This document shows, one piece after another, positions 1-5,946 of a stretch of 6,915 bases of DNA. The notes under the pieces were generated by a model. That model worked only from the letters and a program-made list of their open reading frames with translations. It was not told where the DNA came from and did not search any database. This stretch comes from Minisyncoccota bacterium. GTDB lineage: Bacteria; Patescibacteriota; Minisyncoccia; Minisyncoccales; GWA2-38-27. How positions within the stretch are numbered: the stretch's first letter is position 1; the number at the start of each line of letters is the position of its first letter. The stretch is from assembly GCA_028717605.1 (NCBI GenBank), contig JAQUNM010000030.1:1-6915 (forward strand). The letters are read 5' to 3'. A program made the translations under genes and the position numbers.

Positions 1-443
1 GCAGGTACAACCAAACAGTCTTGAGAAATATTTAAAACAATTTTTAATAATTCTTTAGCATCTAGCCCTAAAATAGGCCGACCATCTGATTTTAAATTAC
101 CAATCCAATTGAGCTGAGCGTTTATTTTTTCAACTATCTCAAAACAAGGAGCAAAAATTAAAATATGTACTTTTCTGACTTTATTATTTTTAGAATAAAT
201 ACAACTTATTTCTGAAGTTAATAAAAATCTAGTAGAATTATTTTTTAGAACAAAAAGACCTGGTTCGGCTGGTTTTAGGTTTTTCTTCATTTCTTTGAAC
301 CATTCAGGATGGGTAAAATCTCCGGTTCCTAAAACATTAATCCCCTTAATTTTTGCCCATTTATCTAAAATATCTAAATTCATCTGCGCAGAAGTGGCCC
401 TTGAATATTTACTATGAATATGAAAATCAGCAATGAAAAACAT
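1..443 (-). CDS. EndoQ-family PHP-domain nuclease, N-terminal part (runs off left edge)
   Basis: The first 147 residues are visible; the gene continues beyond base 1. It opens with MFFIADFHIHSKYSRAT, a PHP-domain start with the paired metal ligands H8 and H10. Further candidate ligands are D42 and H45 in TGDFTHPEW, E78 in LLTSEIS and H93 in KVHILIF. The visible part ends in LVVPA, where EndoQ proteins usually continue with a His. This pattern is typical of endonuclease Q and related proteins, often labelled 'UvrD helicase' or 'PHP protein' in CPR genomes. EndoQ nicks DNA 5' of deaminated bases (uracil, hypoxanthine) and abasic sites. The ATG at 443-441 lies 17 nt inside the end of the preceding TIM-barrel gene, so the two are probably co-translated. 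This overlap, and its omission from simple ORF lists, follow from the gene being cut by the window edge. The family call is fairly secure; the substrate is inferred. Confidence 0.82.
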   Translation of the reverse strand, partial: MFFIADFHIHSKYSRATSAQMNLDILDKWAKIKGINVLGTGDFTHPEWFKEMKKNLKPAEPGLFVLKNNSTRFLLTSEISCIYSKNNKVRKVHILIFAPCFEIVEKINAQLNWIGNLKSDGRPILGLDAKELLKIVLNISQDCLVVP

Positions 444-1098
444 TTTTAAGAATATATTTTTTAATTTTTATTTGCTCTTTTAAATTATTTTCTAATTCTA
501 TGGCTATATATTTTGAAAAATAATTTAAAGGATATTTCTTTAAATAATCCAATTCTGATAAATTATCTAGATAATGGTAATCATATCTTTGGTGTCCTTT
601 TTCATCAATTCTTTTGTCTTTTTTGATTGCACTTATATGATTACATCCTATTTTATATTTTTCAATAATTTTCTTATTTTTACTAAATCTATTTTTATTT
701 AAAAGTCGATCGTTTTCTAAATGAGCTAAATCAAGACAAATACCCCCAAAATTTTTTATTTCTTTTTCATCCCAAACAGTATAAACATTTTCTAAAAAAA
801 TAATATCTTTATACTTAGAATAATCATATAAAATAGGATATTCTTTCTCAGAATGAAGATTAAAAGCCTTGGTATTATATTTTTCAACAAAAAAATCAAG
901 TTCCTTAGTTTTCATGTCTCCTCTTATATGAATAAAAGGAATATTTTTAATACTAGATTTTTTTAATAAAGAATAAAATTCGTTTCTATCTTTTAAACAG
1001 GTTAAAAAAATAGCTACTGTTTTTAATTTAGTGTTTTTTATTTTTTTTTCCCAACTAGAATTATGAGTAGTAGTAATACAAGGTAAAATATTAATCAT
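427..1098 (-). CDS. Small TIM-barrel protein with endonuclease IV/xylose-isomerase-like metal ligands
   Basis: This 223-aa protein would usually be called hypothetical. Its alternating strand/helix pattern and conserved-looking motifs fit an AP-endonuclease-2/xylose-isomerase-like TIM barrel. Candidate metal ligands appear in the order seen in endonuclease IV (Nfo): H57 (HIRGD), H82 (FNLHSE), E103 (LEN), D123 and H126 (CLDLAH), H154 (NHIS), D173 and H175 (YDYH), and E201 (IELEN). The spacings are shorter than in Nfo, which is about 280 aa, so this would be a trimmed barrel. Sugar-phosphate isomerases of the same fold are an alternative. The ATG overlaps the Nif3 stop (TAATG, 1 nt), and the TGA stop lies inside the EndoQ gene. 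No signal peptide or membrane segment is seen, so it is probably cytoplasmic. The fold is a fairly confident inference; the activity is not established. Confidence 0.7.
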   Translation of the reverse strand: MINILPCITTTHNSSWEKKIKNTKLKTVAIFLTCLKDRNEFYSLLKKSSIKNIPFIHIRGDMKTKELDFFVEKYNTKAFNLHSEKEYPILYDYSKYKDIIFLENVYTVWDEKEIKNFGGICLDLAHLENDRLLNKNRFSKNKKIIEKYKIGCNHISAIKKDKRIDEKGHQRYDYHYLDNLSELDYLKKYPLNYFSKYIAIELENNLKEQIKIKKYILKNVFHC

Positions 1099-1835
1099 TA
1101 AAGTCTAGTAGGAAAATCAATAAAAACTGTTTCTATTTTAAATTTCTTTTTTAATAACTTGGCTAAAGCTTTTAGTCCAAGGGTTTCAGTAGCATAATGA
1201 CCCGCAAAAATAACATTAATTTTGGCATCTTTAACGGTTTCCGTAACATCAGCTGAGTCTCCGGTAATATAAAGATCTACTCTTTTTTCAATAGCTTCGA
1301 AAACATTCCACGGAGCCCCTCCTGATACTATTCCTATTTTTTTTATAATTTCTTTCCCGTAATTTAAAACAATACACTTTGTTTTTAATTCTTTTTCTAG
1401 TTTTTTTATAATCTCTTTTAATTTAACTTTCTTTTCTTGAGATATATAACCTACCCCTCCTAATAATTCTTTTGGTTTTGCTTTAAATAATTTTAAAAGT
1501 TGAACATTATTACCAACAATTAAGTGTTTATCCAAGGGTAAATGAGAGGCATATAAAGAAATATTATTATTTAAAAGTATTTTGATTCTGTCTTGGTTAA
1601 AACCTCTTACTGATGGATTGCCCTTTTTCCAAAAAATCCCATGATGAACAATAATTAAATCTGGTTTTTCTTTTAAGGTTTTTTTAAAAACATCAGCTCC
1701 AGCTGTAACACAAAAAGCTATTTTCTTAACATTATCTTTTCCTTTTATTTGAAGTCCATTCCAAGAATCATCTTCAATTTCTTTAATTTTCAAATAATCA
1801 TCTAAAAAATTAACAATTTTATTTAATTTTTCCAT
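1098..1835 (-). CDS. Nif3/YbgI-family dinuclear metal-centre protein (GTP cyclohydrolase 1 type 2 homologue)
   Basis: At 245 aa this is the short YbgI-type form, without the PII-like insert found in the longer YqfO-type relatives. The dinuclear metal site is visible: H64-H65 in IIVHHGIFWK, D102 in ASHLPLDKH, and H213 and E217 in AGHYATE. The N-terminal stretch DDSWNGLQI and the SGGAP and TGD segments also fit the family. Members form hexameric rings with metal sites facing inward; the true reaction is unsettled and the GTP cyclohydrolase name is only by homology. The gene is the first after a strong terminator, and its stop codon shares a base with the start of the TIM-barrel gene, so it probably heads a three-gene operon with EndoQ. 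There is no Shine-Dalgarno before the ATG at 1835-1833. The AT-rich upstream stretch contains TATTAT about 7 nt before the ATG, which would give a very short or absent leader. Confidence 0.93.
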   Translation of the reverse strand: MEKLNKIVNFLDDYLKIKEIEDDSWNGLQIKGKDNVKKIAFCVTAGADVFKKTLKEKPDLIIVHHGIFWKKGNPSVRGFNQDRIKILLNNNISLYASHLPLDKHLIVGNNVQLLKLFKAKPKELLGGVGYISQEKKVKLKEIIKKLEKELKTKCIVLNYGKEIIKKIGIVSGGAPWNVFEAIEKRVDLYITGDSADVTETVKDAKINVIFAGHYATETLGLKALAKLLKKKFKIETVFIDFPTRL

Positions 1836-1860
1836 ATATTAAATAATATCACTTTTTTCA

Positions 1861-1891
1861 ATAAAAAAACAGGGAGTCTAACTCCCTGTTT
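1861..1891 (-). terminator. Strong intrinsic terminator after the DUF4870 gene
   Basis: An 11-bp perfect stem (AAACAGGGAGT paired with ACTCCCTGTTT, 1867-1877 and 1881-1891) has a 3-nt loop. On the minus strand it is followed by a run of T (about 1869-1861). It begins within a few bases of the DUF4870 stop codon and ends the redox/membrane block. The stem is also followed by a weaker T-rich stretch on the plus strand, but no gene in the window is transcribed that way. Confidence 0.9.
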
Positions 1892-1893
1892 GT

Positions 1894-2250
1894 TTAAATC
1901 TTGAATTTATCAGCGTATTTGCCCAAAATAGGCAGTGAAGTCTCTTTCCCACTAGCTGCATTTATAATCCCCATTATCAATAAAATAAAGAGAATAATTC
2001 CAATAATAAATCCAGCTATCCAGCCCAAGATAGGAATAGCCCAAACAATAGAATTAATTACAAAGGCAATAAGTAAAACTAATCCTTGTTTAATGTGAAA
2101 CTTAACATAAGCTTCCTTTCGAGCATCAGTAAGCAAAGGAATAATAATAAGAATGCCCAAATAAGCTAAAATAGCCATTCCTATATTTTTCTCTTTTTTT
2201 ACTTCGTCTTGAATAGGCTGATTTTGTTGTTCATTTATTGTATCAGTCAT
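1894..2250 (-). CDS. DUF4870 (Tic20-like) small membrane protein
   Basis: A 118-aa protein with a polar, Gln/Glu-rich N-terminus (about residues 1-22) and three hydrophobic segments, roughly 24-41, 55-72 and 75-98. The motif FHIKQGLVLL at the start of the second segment, preceded by a basic/acidic loop (DARKEAYVK), is the hallmark of DUF4870 proteins, which resemble chloroplast Tic20. The following ILGWIAGFIIGIILFIL and the C-terminal LPILGKYADKFKI also fit. The molecular function of bacterial members is unknown. It lies 16 nt after the two-cysteine membrane-anchored protein, so the two are probably co-transcribed, and the terminator follows its stop directly. No Shine-Dalgarno is seen upstream of the ATG. 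The family call is confident; no role can be given beyond being an inner-membrane protein. Confidence 0.88.
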   Translation of the reverse strand: MTDTINEQQNQPIQDEVKKEKNIGMAILAYLGILIIIPLLTDARKEAYVKFHIKQGLVLLIAFVINSIVWAIPILGWIAGFIIGIILFILLIMGIINAASGKETSLPILGKYADKFKI

Positions 2251-2266
2251 ATTTTTTTAATTTTTA

Positions 2267-2806
2267 TTATTCAACAACCTCTGGTTCTTCTAGGTCTAGG
2301 TTTTCTTCTAAGTTTAAGTCAAAAGACATCATTTCTGCATAATCTTGAAATTCTATGTCTTCTGGAGTATCAAAAAAACTATCTTCAATAGCAATCTTTT
2401 CACATTTGATCTGATATTCTTGAGCTATTTTATTAAACTCTTCTTTATTATCCAAATCAGCAAATAAGGGAATTCCAGCCAATTCTTGTTCTTGAGCTAG
2501 CATTTTGACAGCTGTATAACTATCCCAATAATAAACCATATTGTCTTTTATAATTATATGCCCCTCTGCTTCTGTTTCTTCTTGAGTAATCATTCTTATT
2601 TTACCTGCCTTAATATATACAGAAACTTGCTCTTCTGGCCAATATTCATCAGCAGGCTGAACAAAAGTACACAGAGCTGATTCTTGACCCAACCAAGCTC
2701 CTTTAATAACAGCCACATTACTGTTAACAGGGGTTATTTTACCCATTAGATAAACCAAGGCACCTAGAACAACAATTACTATAACAATTATTATTATTTT
2801 TTTCAT
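2267..2806 (-). CDS. Membrane-anchored hypothetical protein with two cysteines and an acidic tail
   Basis: I do not recognise a named family with certainty. This 179-aa protein has a short basic N-terminus (MKK) and one hydrophobic segment at about residues 4-21, without a lipobox cysteine, so it is probably an uncleaved anchor with the rest outside the membrane. The outer part contains a stretch like small beta-sheet envelope proteins of CPR bacteria (VYIKAGKIRM at about 63-72, HIIIKDNMVYYWDS at about 83-96), resembling DUF4412/LolA-like half-barrels. Only two cysteines are present, C46 and C135, well placed for one disulfide. The C-terminal 35 residues are strongly acidic. The gene lies 45 nt after the thioredoxin reductase and 16 nt before DUF4870. 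A tempting idea is that the anchored thioredoxin-fold protein encoded upstream once acted on this disulfide, but that is inference. Confidence 0.72.
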   Translation of the reverse strand: MKKIIIIVIVIVVLGALVYLMGKITPVNSNVAVIKGAWLGQESALCTFVQPADEYWPEEQVSVYIKAGKIRMITQEETEAEGHIIIKDNMVYYWDSYTAVKMLAQEQELAGIPLFADLDNKEEFNKIAQEYQIKCEKIAIEDSFFDTPEDIEFQDYAEMMSFDLNLEENLDLEEPEVVE

Positions 2807-2851
2807 TTTTTTCGAAAATTAATTTAATTCGACCTTTTTATATACCTTATC

Positions 2852-3757
2852 TTATGTATTAAAATTTTGCAAATAATTATATACAGAAAGCAAAGCCTTA
2901 ACTCCCTCAGCACTAGCTATAATAATTTGTTTGTCTTTAATATCTGTCACATCACCAGCAGCAAAAAGTCCTAGGGTTTTGGTTTCGCAGGTTTTGGGAT
3001 TTATTCGAATCTCTTTTTCTTTATTAAGATCCACTAAACTATTATGTAAAAAATCAACAACAGGTTCTGATCCTATTTCTATGAAAACACCTTCTATTTT
3101 TAGGTTTTTCTTCTCTTTGGAAAAATATTCTATTTCTCGAACAAACATATCCCCCTTTATTTCTAATAATTCTGTATTATTTAATAAAATTATTCCTTTT
3201 TCTTTTGCTTTTTTTTGTAATATCTGATCAGCTTTAAATTCAAAAGATTTTTCAAAAAGAAAAACTTGTTTAGCGTAATTAGCTAATTCAATAGCTCCTT
3301 CAAAACCAGCATTACCTCCTCCAACAACAACTACTGATTTATTTTTAAAAAAAGTACCATCACAAGTAACACAAAAAGAAACTCCTTTACCAATAAATTC
3401 TTTTTCCCCAGGAATATTTAAAGACCTAGGAACTCTACCAGTCGCTATAATTATAGATTTAGTTTCAAATTCTTGCTTTTCTGTTTTAACTAAAAAAATA
3501 TTATTATTTTTTTTAACTGATTCTACTTGAGTTTCTTGAATATTTAAATTATATAAAATTAAATGATCTCTAAATTTATTAATTAATTCTGGCCCTGAAA
3601 TATTTTTCTCTCCTGGCCAATTTTCAATAATACCAGCTCGGCCCACTTGGCCAACTAAATCTTTAGTTAAAATTAAAGTTTTGATTTGTTTTCTAGCAGC
3701 GTATATCCCAGCTGAAAGACCAGCTGGCCCGGCTCCTATAATAATTAAGTCATACAT
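2852..3757 (-). CDS. trxB: Thioredoxin reductase-like flavoprotein with AhpF-like nucleotide site
   Basis: A low-molecular-weight thioredoxin reductase of 301 aa, counting from the ATG at 3757-3755. The FAD-binding motif is GAGPAG (residues 8-13), the redox pair is CVTC (C129, C132), the nucleotide-binding glycines are GGGNAG (146-151), and the second FAD contact is AAGDV near 266-270. The usual TrxB motif HRRxxFRA, which grips the NADPH 2'-phosphate, is replaced by FLFEKSFEFKAD. An acidic residue (E169) sits at the end of that strand, as in the NADH-using AhpF (LLEFAPEMKAD). I therefore expect NADH or another donor. A GTG at 3769-3767 would add MNKN and overlap the preceding reading frame by 8 nt; I prefer the ATG because the family normally starts at MYDLIIIGAGPAG. 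Neither start has a Shine-Dalgarno. The likely partners are the thioredoxin proteins encoded upstream. Confidence 0.93.
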   Translation of the reverse strand: MYDLIIIGAGPAGLSAGIYAARKQIKTLILTKDLVGQVGRAGIIENWPGEKNISGPELINKFRDHLILYNLNIQETQVESVKKNNNIFLVKTEKQEFETKSIIIATGRVPRSLNIPGEKEFIGKGVSFCVTCDGTFFKNKSVVVVGGGNAGFEGAIELANYAKQVFLFEKSFEFKADQILQKKAKEKGIILLNNTELLEIKGDMFVREIEYFSKEKKNLKIEGVFIEIGSEPVVDFLHNSLVDLNKEKEIRINPKTCETKTLGLFAAGDVTDIKDKQIIIASAEGVKALLSVYNYLQNFNT

Positions 3758-3761
3758 GTTT

Positions 3762-3863
3762 TTATTCACAACCAGTTACTTTTAAAATGTTAGCTAAGTT
3801 TCTTACTCCTGTATAAAGCTCACCTTTTATTTGGATTTCAGGAACATAATTAGTTTGCATTTC
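3762..3863 (-). pseudogene. C-terminal part of the thioredoxin-fold gene, cut off by an in-frame TAA
   Basis: Directly after the TAA at 3866-3864 the same frame stays open for 33 residues, starting EMQTNYVPEIQIKGELYTG and ending LKVTGCE before a TAA at 3764-3762. This is what the second half of a VKOR-type thioredoxin-fold domain should look like: the cis-proline strand (VPEIQIKG), a GELYTG turn, a final helix and the TGC ending. An internal ATG (3860-3858) exists, but a separate 32-aa product would lack the CxxC half. The fragment ends 4 nt before the preferred thioredoxin reductase ATG. I read it as the remainder of a gene broken by a nonsense change, a sequencing or assembly error, or, less likely, a readthrough site. 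Confidence 0.75.
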
Positions 3864-4097
3864 TTATTGGCATCGTTTTCCTTGTTCACCACAATCCACG
3901 TATATAGGGTTTATAATTTCTTGGCGGACAAAATCTTTAACTAATTTGGCACAAGCAGGACAAGTTTTGCTAGCGTAAATAACTACCCCAGCTTGTTCTA
4001 AGCATTGAATAAAGTCATTATTTTTTTCTCTTTTTGACCAAAGAAAAAATAAACTAATAATAACTATCACTATTATTATAATAAAGATTTTTTTCAT
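3864..4097 (-). CDS. Membrane-anchored thioredoxin-fold protein, N-terminal part ending at a premature stop
   Basis: This 77-aa frame has a basic start (MKK) and a hydrophobic anchor at residues 4-20, followed by half of a thioredoxin fold: IQCLEQAGVVIYASKTCPAC with the redox pair C46 and C49, then PIYVDCGEQGKRC with C69 and C76. The arrangement closely follows the thioredoxin-like domains fused to or paired with bacterial VKOR, which lie outside the membrane and pass electrons during disulfide formation. The frame stops at TAA (3866-3864) before the cis-proline half, which follows in the same frame (3863-3762). Read through, the protein would be 111 residues, a normal size for an anchored domain of this type. 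As it stands the 77-aa product should not fold properly. It sits 41 nt after the U32 gene and just before the thioredoxin reductase. No VKOR or DsbD partner is visible here. Confidence 0.8.
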   Translation of the reverse strand: MKKIFIIIIVIVIISLFFLWSKREKNNDFIQCLEQAGVVIYASKTCPACAKLVKDFVRQEIINPIYVDCGEQGKRCQ

Positions 4098-4138
4098 TGA
4101 TTTAATTTAGCATAATTTAATAATTTTTAAAAACTAAT

Positions 4139-5323
4139 TTATTCTTTAATAACAAAAACTTTATCATTCTTTCTAACTTTATTTTTTACTTTTATCCCTA
4201 TCTCTTGCCCTTTTTGGGCTGAATTTATTTTCTTTTTATTAACTTGGATCGATTCTATTTCTTGTTCAAAAAAAGTAGTTTCTCCTTCTATGGATATTTT
4301 TTCTCCCTTTTGTAGTCCTTGATGTTTCAAAAGTAGAACGCCTACTTTGTCTTTAGGATAATAATGAATAATATTGCCTAATAATATTTTTTTTAAGCTA
4401 GCAGCACTCCCTGAATGAGTAAAATTAATACCTGAGGCAGTTGGTTCACCAAAATAAAAGCCAGTGGTAAAGTTACGATTATATACTTTTTGTAATTCTT
4501 TCTTCCATTCTTGAGCTTTTTTCTTAGAAAAAGTTTTATTATAATATGCTTTTATCGCTTCTTTATATGTTCTAGCTGTTGTTGCAATATATTTTGGATC
4601 TCTATTTCTCCCTTCTATTTTAAAAGCATCTATTCCTGCTTCTATTAATTCTGGAATATATTCTATCATACATAGATCTTTGGGGCTTAAAAAATATTTA
4701 CCTGTAGTTATTAATTTATTATTATATCTATCTAACATAGTCCACTCTCTTCGACAAAGTTGATAACAAGAACCCTTGTTAGCTGATTTATTCTCAAAAT
4801 ATGCAGATAAAGTACACCTTCCAGAAATAGCCAAACACATTGCTCCGTGAACAAATACTTCTATTTCTATTTTAGTATTCTTTTTTATTTCTTTAATTTG
4901 TTCTAAAGATAATTCTCTAGCTAAAATAACTCTTTTGGCTCCGATCTTTTCATAAAAATTAACAGCTTTAAAATTAGAAACGTTGGCTTGAGTGGATATA
5001 AAAAAAGGTATTTTATAATTTTGAGCTAATTCAATTGTAGCTGGATCCCAAACAATAAGAGAGTCTACTTTTGATTTTTTTGCTTTTTGAACAATATTTT
5101 CTAATTTTTTTAAATCATTATTATAAATAACCGAATTTAAGGCTAAATAAGCTTTTATTTTATTTTTATGACAATTAGAAACAAAATTGGGTAAATCCTT
5201 CAACGATAAATTAGCCTTAGCTCTCATGCTAAAATCAGAAACACTAAAATAAACACCATCAGCGTATTTTTTACAAGCTTCAAAACTGGCCTTATTCTTA
5301 ATAGGACTCATTAATTCTACCAT
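4139..5323 (-). CDS. U32-family protein (putative Fe-S RNA hydroxylation enzyme, TrhP/RlhA-like)
   Basis: A 394-aa member of the so-called peptidase U32 family. The signature is clear: EVFVHGAMCLAISGRC, followed by SAYF and GSCYQLCRREW. C163, C170, C186 and C190 are close to the cysteines that hold the Fe-S cluster in this family; C218 is another candidate. The N-terminal two thirds should be a TIM barrel (ELMSPIKN strand at the start; AFKIEGRNRDPKY near 233-245). Residues of about 312-394 form the small beta-barrel C-terminal domain. Characterised relatives (TrhP, RlhA) hydroxylate a pyrimidine in tRNA or 23S rRNA using prephenate, while UbiU/UbiV act in quinone hydroxylation; protease activity is doubtful for most. 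Length and domain content are nearest TrhP, but I cannot assign the substrate. Its ATG shares a base with the Trx-FTR stop (TAATG), so the two are translationally coupled, and the redox protein could serve its cluster. Confidence 0.92.
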   Translation of the reverse strand: MVELMSPIKNKASFEACKKYADGVYFSVSDFSMRAKANLSLKDLPNFVSNCHKNKIKAYLALNSVIYNNDLKKLENIVQKAKKSKVDSLIVWDPATIELAQNYKIPFFISTQANVSNFKAVNFYEKIGAKRVILARELSLEQIKEIKKNTKIEIEVFVHGAMCLAISGRCTLSAYFENKSANKGSCYQLCRREWTMLDRYNNKLITTGKYFLSPKDLCMIEYIPELIEAGIDAFKIEGRNRDPKYIATTARTYKEAIKAYYNKTFSKKKAQEWKKELQKVYNRNFTTGFYFGEPTASGINFTHSGSAASLKKILLGNIIHYYPKDKVGVLLLKHQGLQKGEKISIEGETTFFEQEIESIQVNKKKINSAQKGQEIGIKVKNKVRKNDKVFVIKE

Positions 5324-5859
5324 TATTTTTTAAATAAATTACAAAAACACTGTCCGTTTTCTTCAATTTCTTTTTTGTGAGAAGCACATGGACAAATATT
5401 TTTTTTATCTTGTTCTGGATCACCAGTTACTCTTTTACAGGGACAATGTCTTTGCCCATATTTTTTTTCATTGTTAAACAATCCTTTTATAATTCTTTGA
5501 ACAGTACTTTTGTTCGGATTTAATTTAAAGTTATTCTCTTTAGCATAATCTTCATACCAATGAACAGCTAACCATTCTTTAATATCTTGTTCTGGTTTTA
5601 AGCCAACAAAACCTTGAATTGGTTTTCCTTTTTTAAACAAAACAACAAAAGGAATTCTCTCAACATTATATTTTTGAGATATTAAGGGAAAATCATCAAC
5701 GTTAATTTTAAATAAATCAATTTTATCCCTAAAAGATTCAACTGCTTTTTCCAAAATAGGAGCTAAAACAGAACAAGGCTCACACCAAGTAGCAAAAAAA
5801 TCAACTAAAACTAAATTTCTTTTTTGTATTTCTTCTTGGAAATTTTGATCATTTAACAT
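5323..5859 (-). CDS. Thioredoxin fused to a ferredoxin:thioredoxin reductase catalytic (FTR-beta-like) domain
   Basis: A 178-aa fusion. Residues 1 to about 98 are a thioredoxin: VDFFATWCEPC with redox cysteines C26 and C29, the KINVDD strand, and RIPFVVLFKKGK with cis-proline P70. The rest (about 100-178) matches the catalytic chain of ferredoxin:thioredoxin reductase: a helical lead-in (WYEDYAKENNF), YGQRHCPC, ICPC and GQCFCNLF. This gives the three Cys-x-Cys pairs C139/C141, C156/C158 and C171/C173. By analogy with plant and cyanobacterial FTR, C141 and C173 would be the redox disulfide, and C139, C156, C158 and C171 would hold a 4Fe-4S cluster. CFC replaces the usual CHC. The protein has no signal peptide, so it is cytoplasmic. 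It is the first gene behind a good promoter and is coupled to U32. The domain assignment is strong; the electron donor is unknown, since no ferredoxin or FTR alpha chain is present. Confidence 0.92.
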   Translation of the reverse strand: MLNDQNFQEEIQKRNLVLVDFFATWCEPCSVLAPILEKAVESFRDKIDLFKINVDDFPLISQKYNVERIPFVVLFKKGKPIQGFVGLKPEQDIKEWLAVHWYEDYAKENNFKLNPNKSTVQRIIKGLFNNEKKYGQRHCPCKRVTGDPEQDKKNICPCASHKKEIEENGQCFCNLFKK

Positions 5860-5873
5860 GTTTTTATAAAAGT

Positions 5874-5902
5874 ATTTTACCTTATTTTCAATTATTTCTC
5901 AA
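5874..5902 (-). promoter_or_regulatory. Sigma-70-type promoter for the Trx-FTR/U32 operon
   Basis: On the minus strand TTGAGA (5902-5897) and TAAAAT (5879-5874) each match the consensus at 5 of 6 bases, with a 17-nt spacer. Initiation about 7 nt downstream would leave a leader of only some 10 nt before the ATG at 5859, and no Shine-Dalgarno is present. A second pair, TTGAAA (5891-5886) and TATAAA (5868-5863), also has a 17-nt spacer but would start at or inside the ATG. Confidence 0.55.
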
Positions 5903-5909
5903 ACAAGAG

Positions 5910-5940
5910 AAGAGGGCTTTCTTTTTTAGAAAACCCTCTT
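5910..5940 (-). terminator. Hairpin terminator after the zinc-ribbon gene
   Basis: AAGAGGG (5940-5934) pairs with CCCTCTT (5916-5910). An inner stem of six pairs, one of them a G-T wobble, closes on a 5-nt loop (5927-5923). The wobble pairs only in minus-strand RNA; in plus-strand RNA it would be a C-A mismatch, which favours the minus direction. The tail on the minus strand is T-rich but interrupted. It lies 6 nt after the stop of the 46-aa gene and just before the Trx-FTR promoter. Confidence 0.7.
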
Positions 5941-5946
5941 TTGTTT

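Noticed and set aside
1901..2098. Plus-strand open frame of 65 codons
   Set aside because: It is antisense to the DUF4870 gene, whose membrane segments and family motif are clear; the plus frame shows no domain or ribosome-binding site.
2209..2391. Plus-strand open frame of 60 codons
   Set aside because: It runs antisense across the end of the two-cysteine protein gene and the start of DUF4870, and has a low-complexity Leu/Ile-rich translation with no start signal.
2807..2838. AAAAGG and a near-palindrome (TCGAA...TTCGA) upstream of the two-cysteine protein gene
   Set aside because: The purine stretch is about 26 nt from the ATG, too far to be a ribosome-binding site, and the palindrome arms are only 5 bp in very AT-rich DNA.
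2931..3227. Plus-strand open frame of 98 codons
   Set aside because: It lies entirely antisense within the thioredoxin reductase, which has all the family motifs.
3758..3769. GTG start for thioredoxin reductase giving four extra residues
   Set aside because: It would overlap the preceding reading frame and has no Shine-Dalgarno; the ATG at 3757 gives the usual family N-terminus. It cannot be excluded.
3864..3866. Genome-wide reassignment of TAA as a sense codon
   Set aside because: TAA terminates nearly all the other genes here at sensible family ends, so only a local mutation, an error or a local readthrough remains possible.
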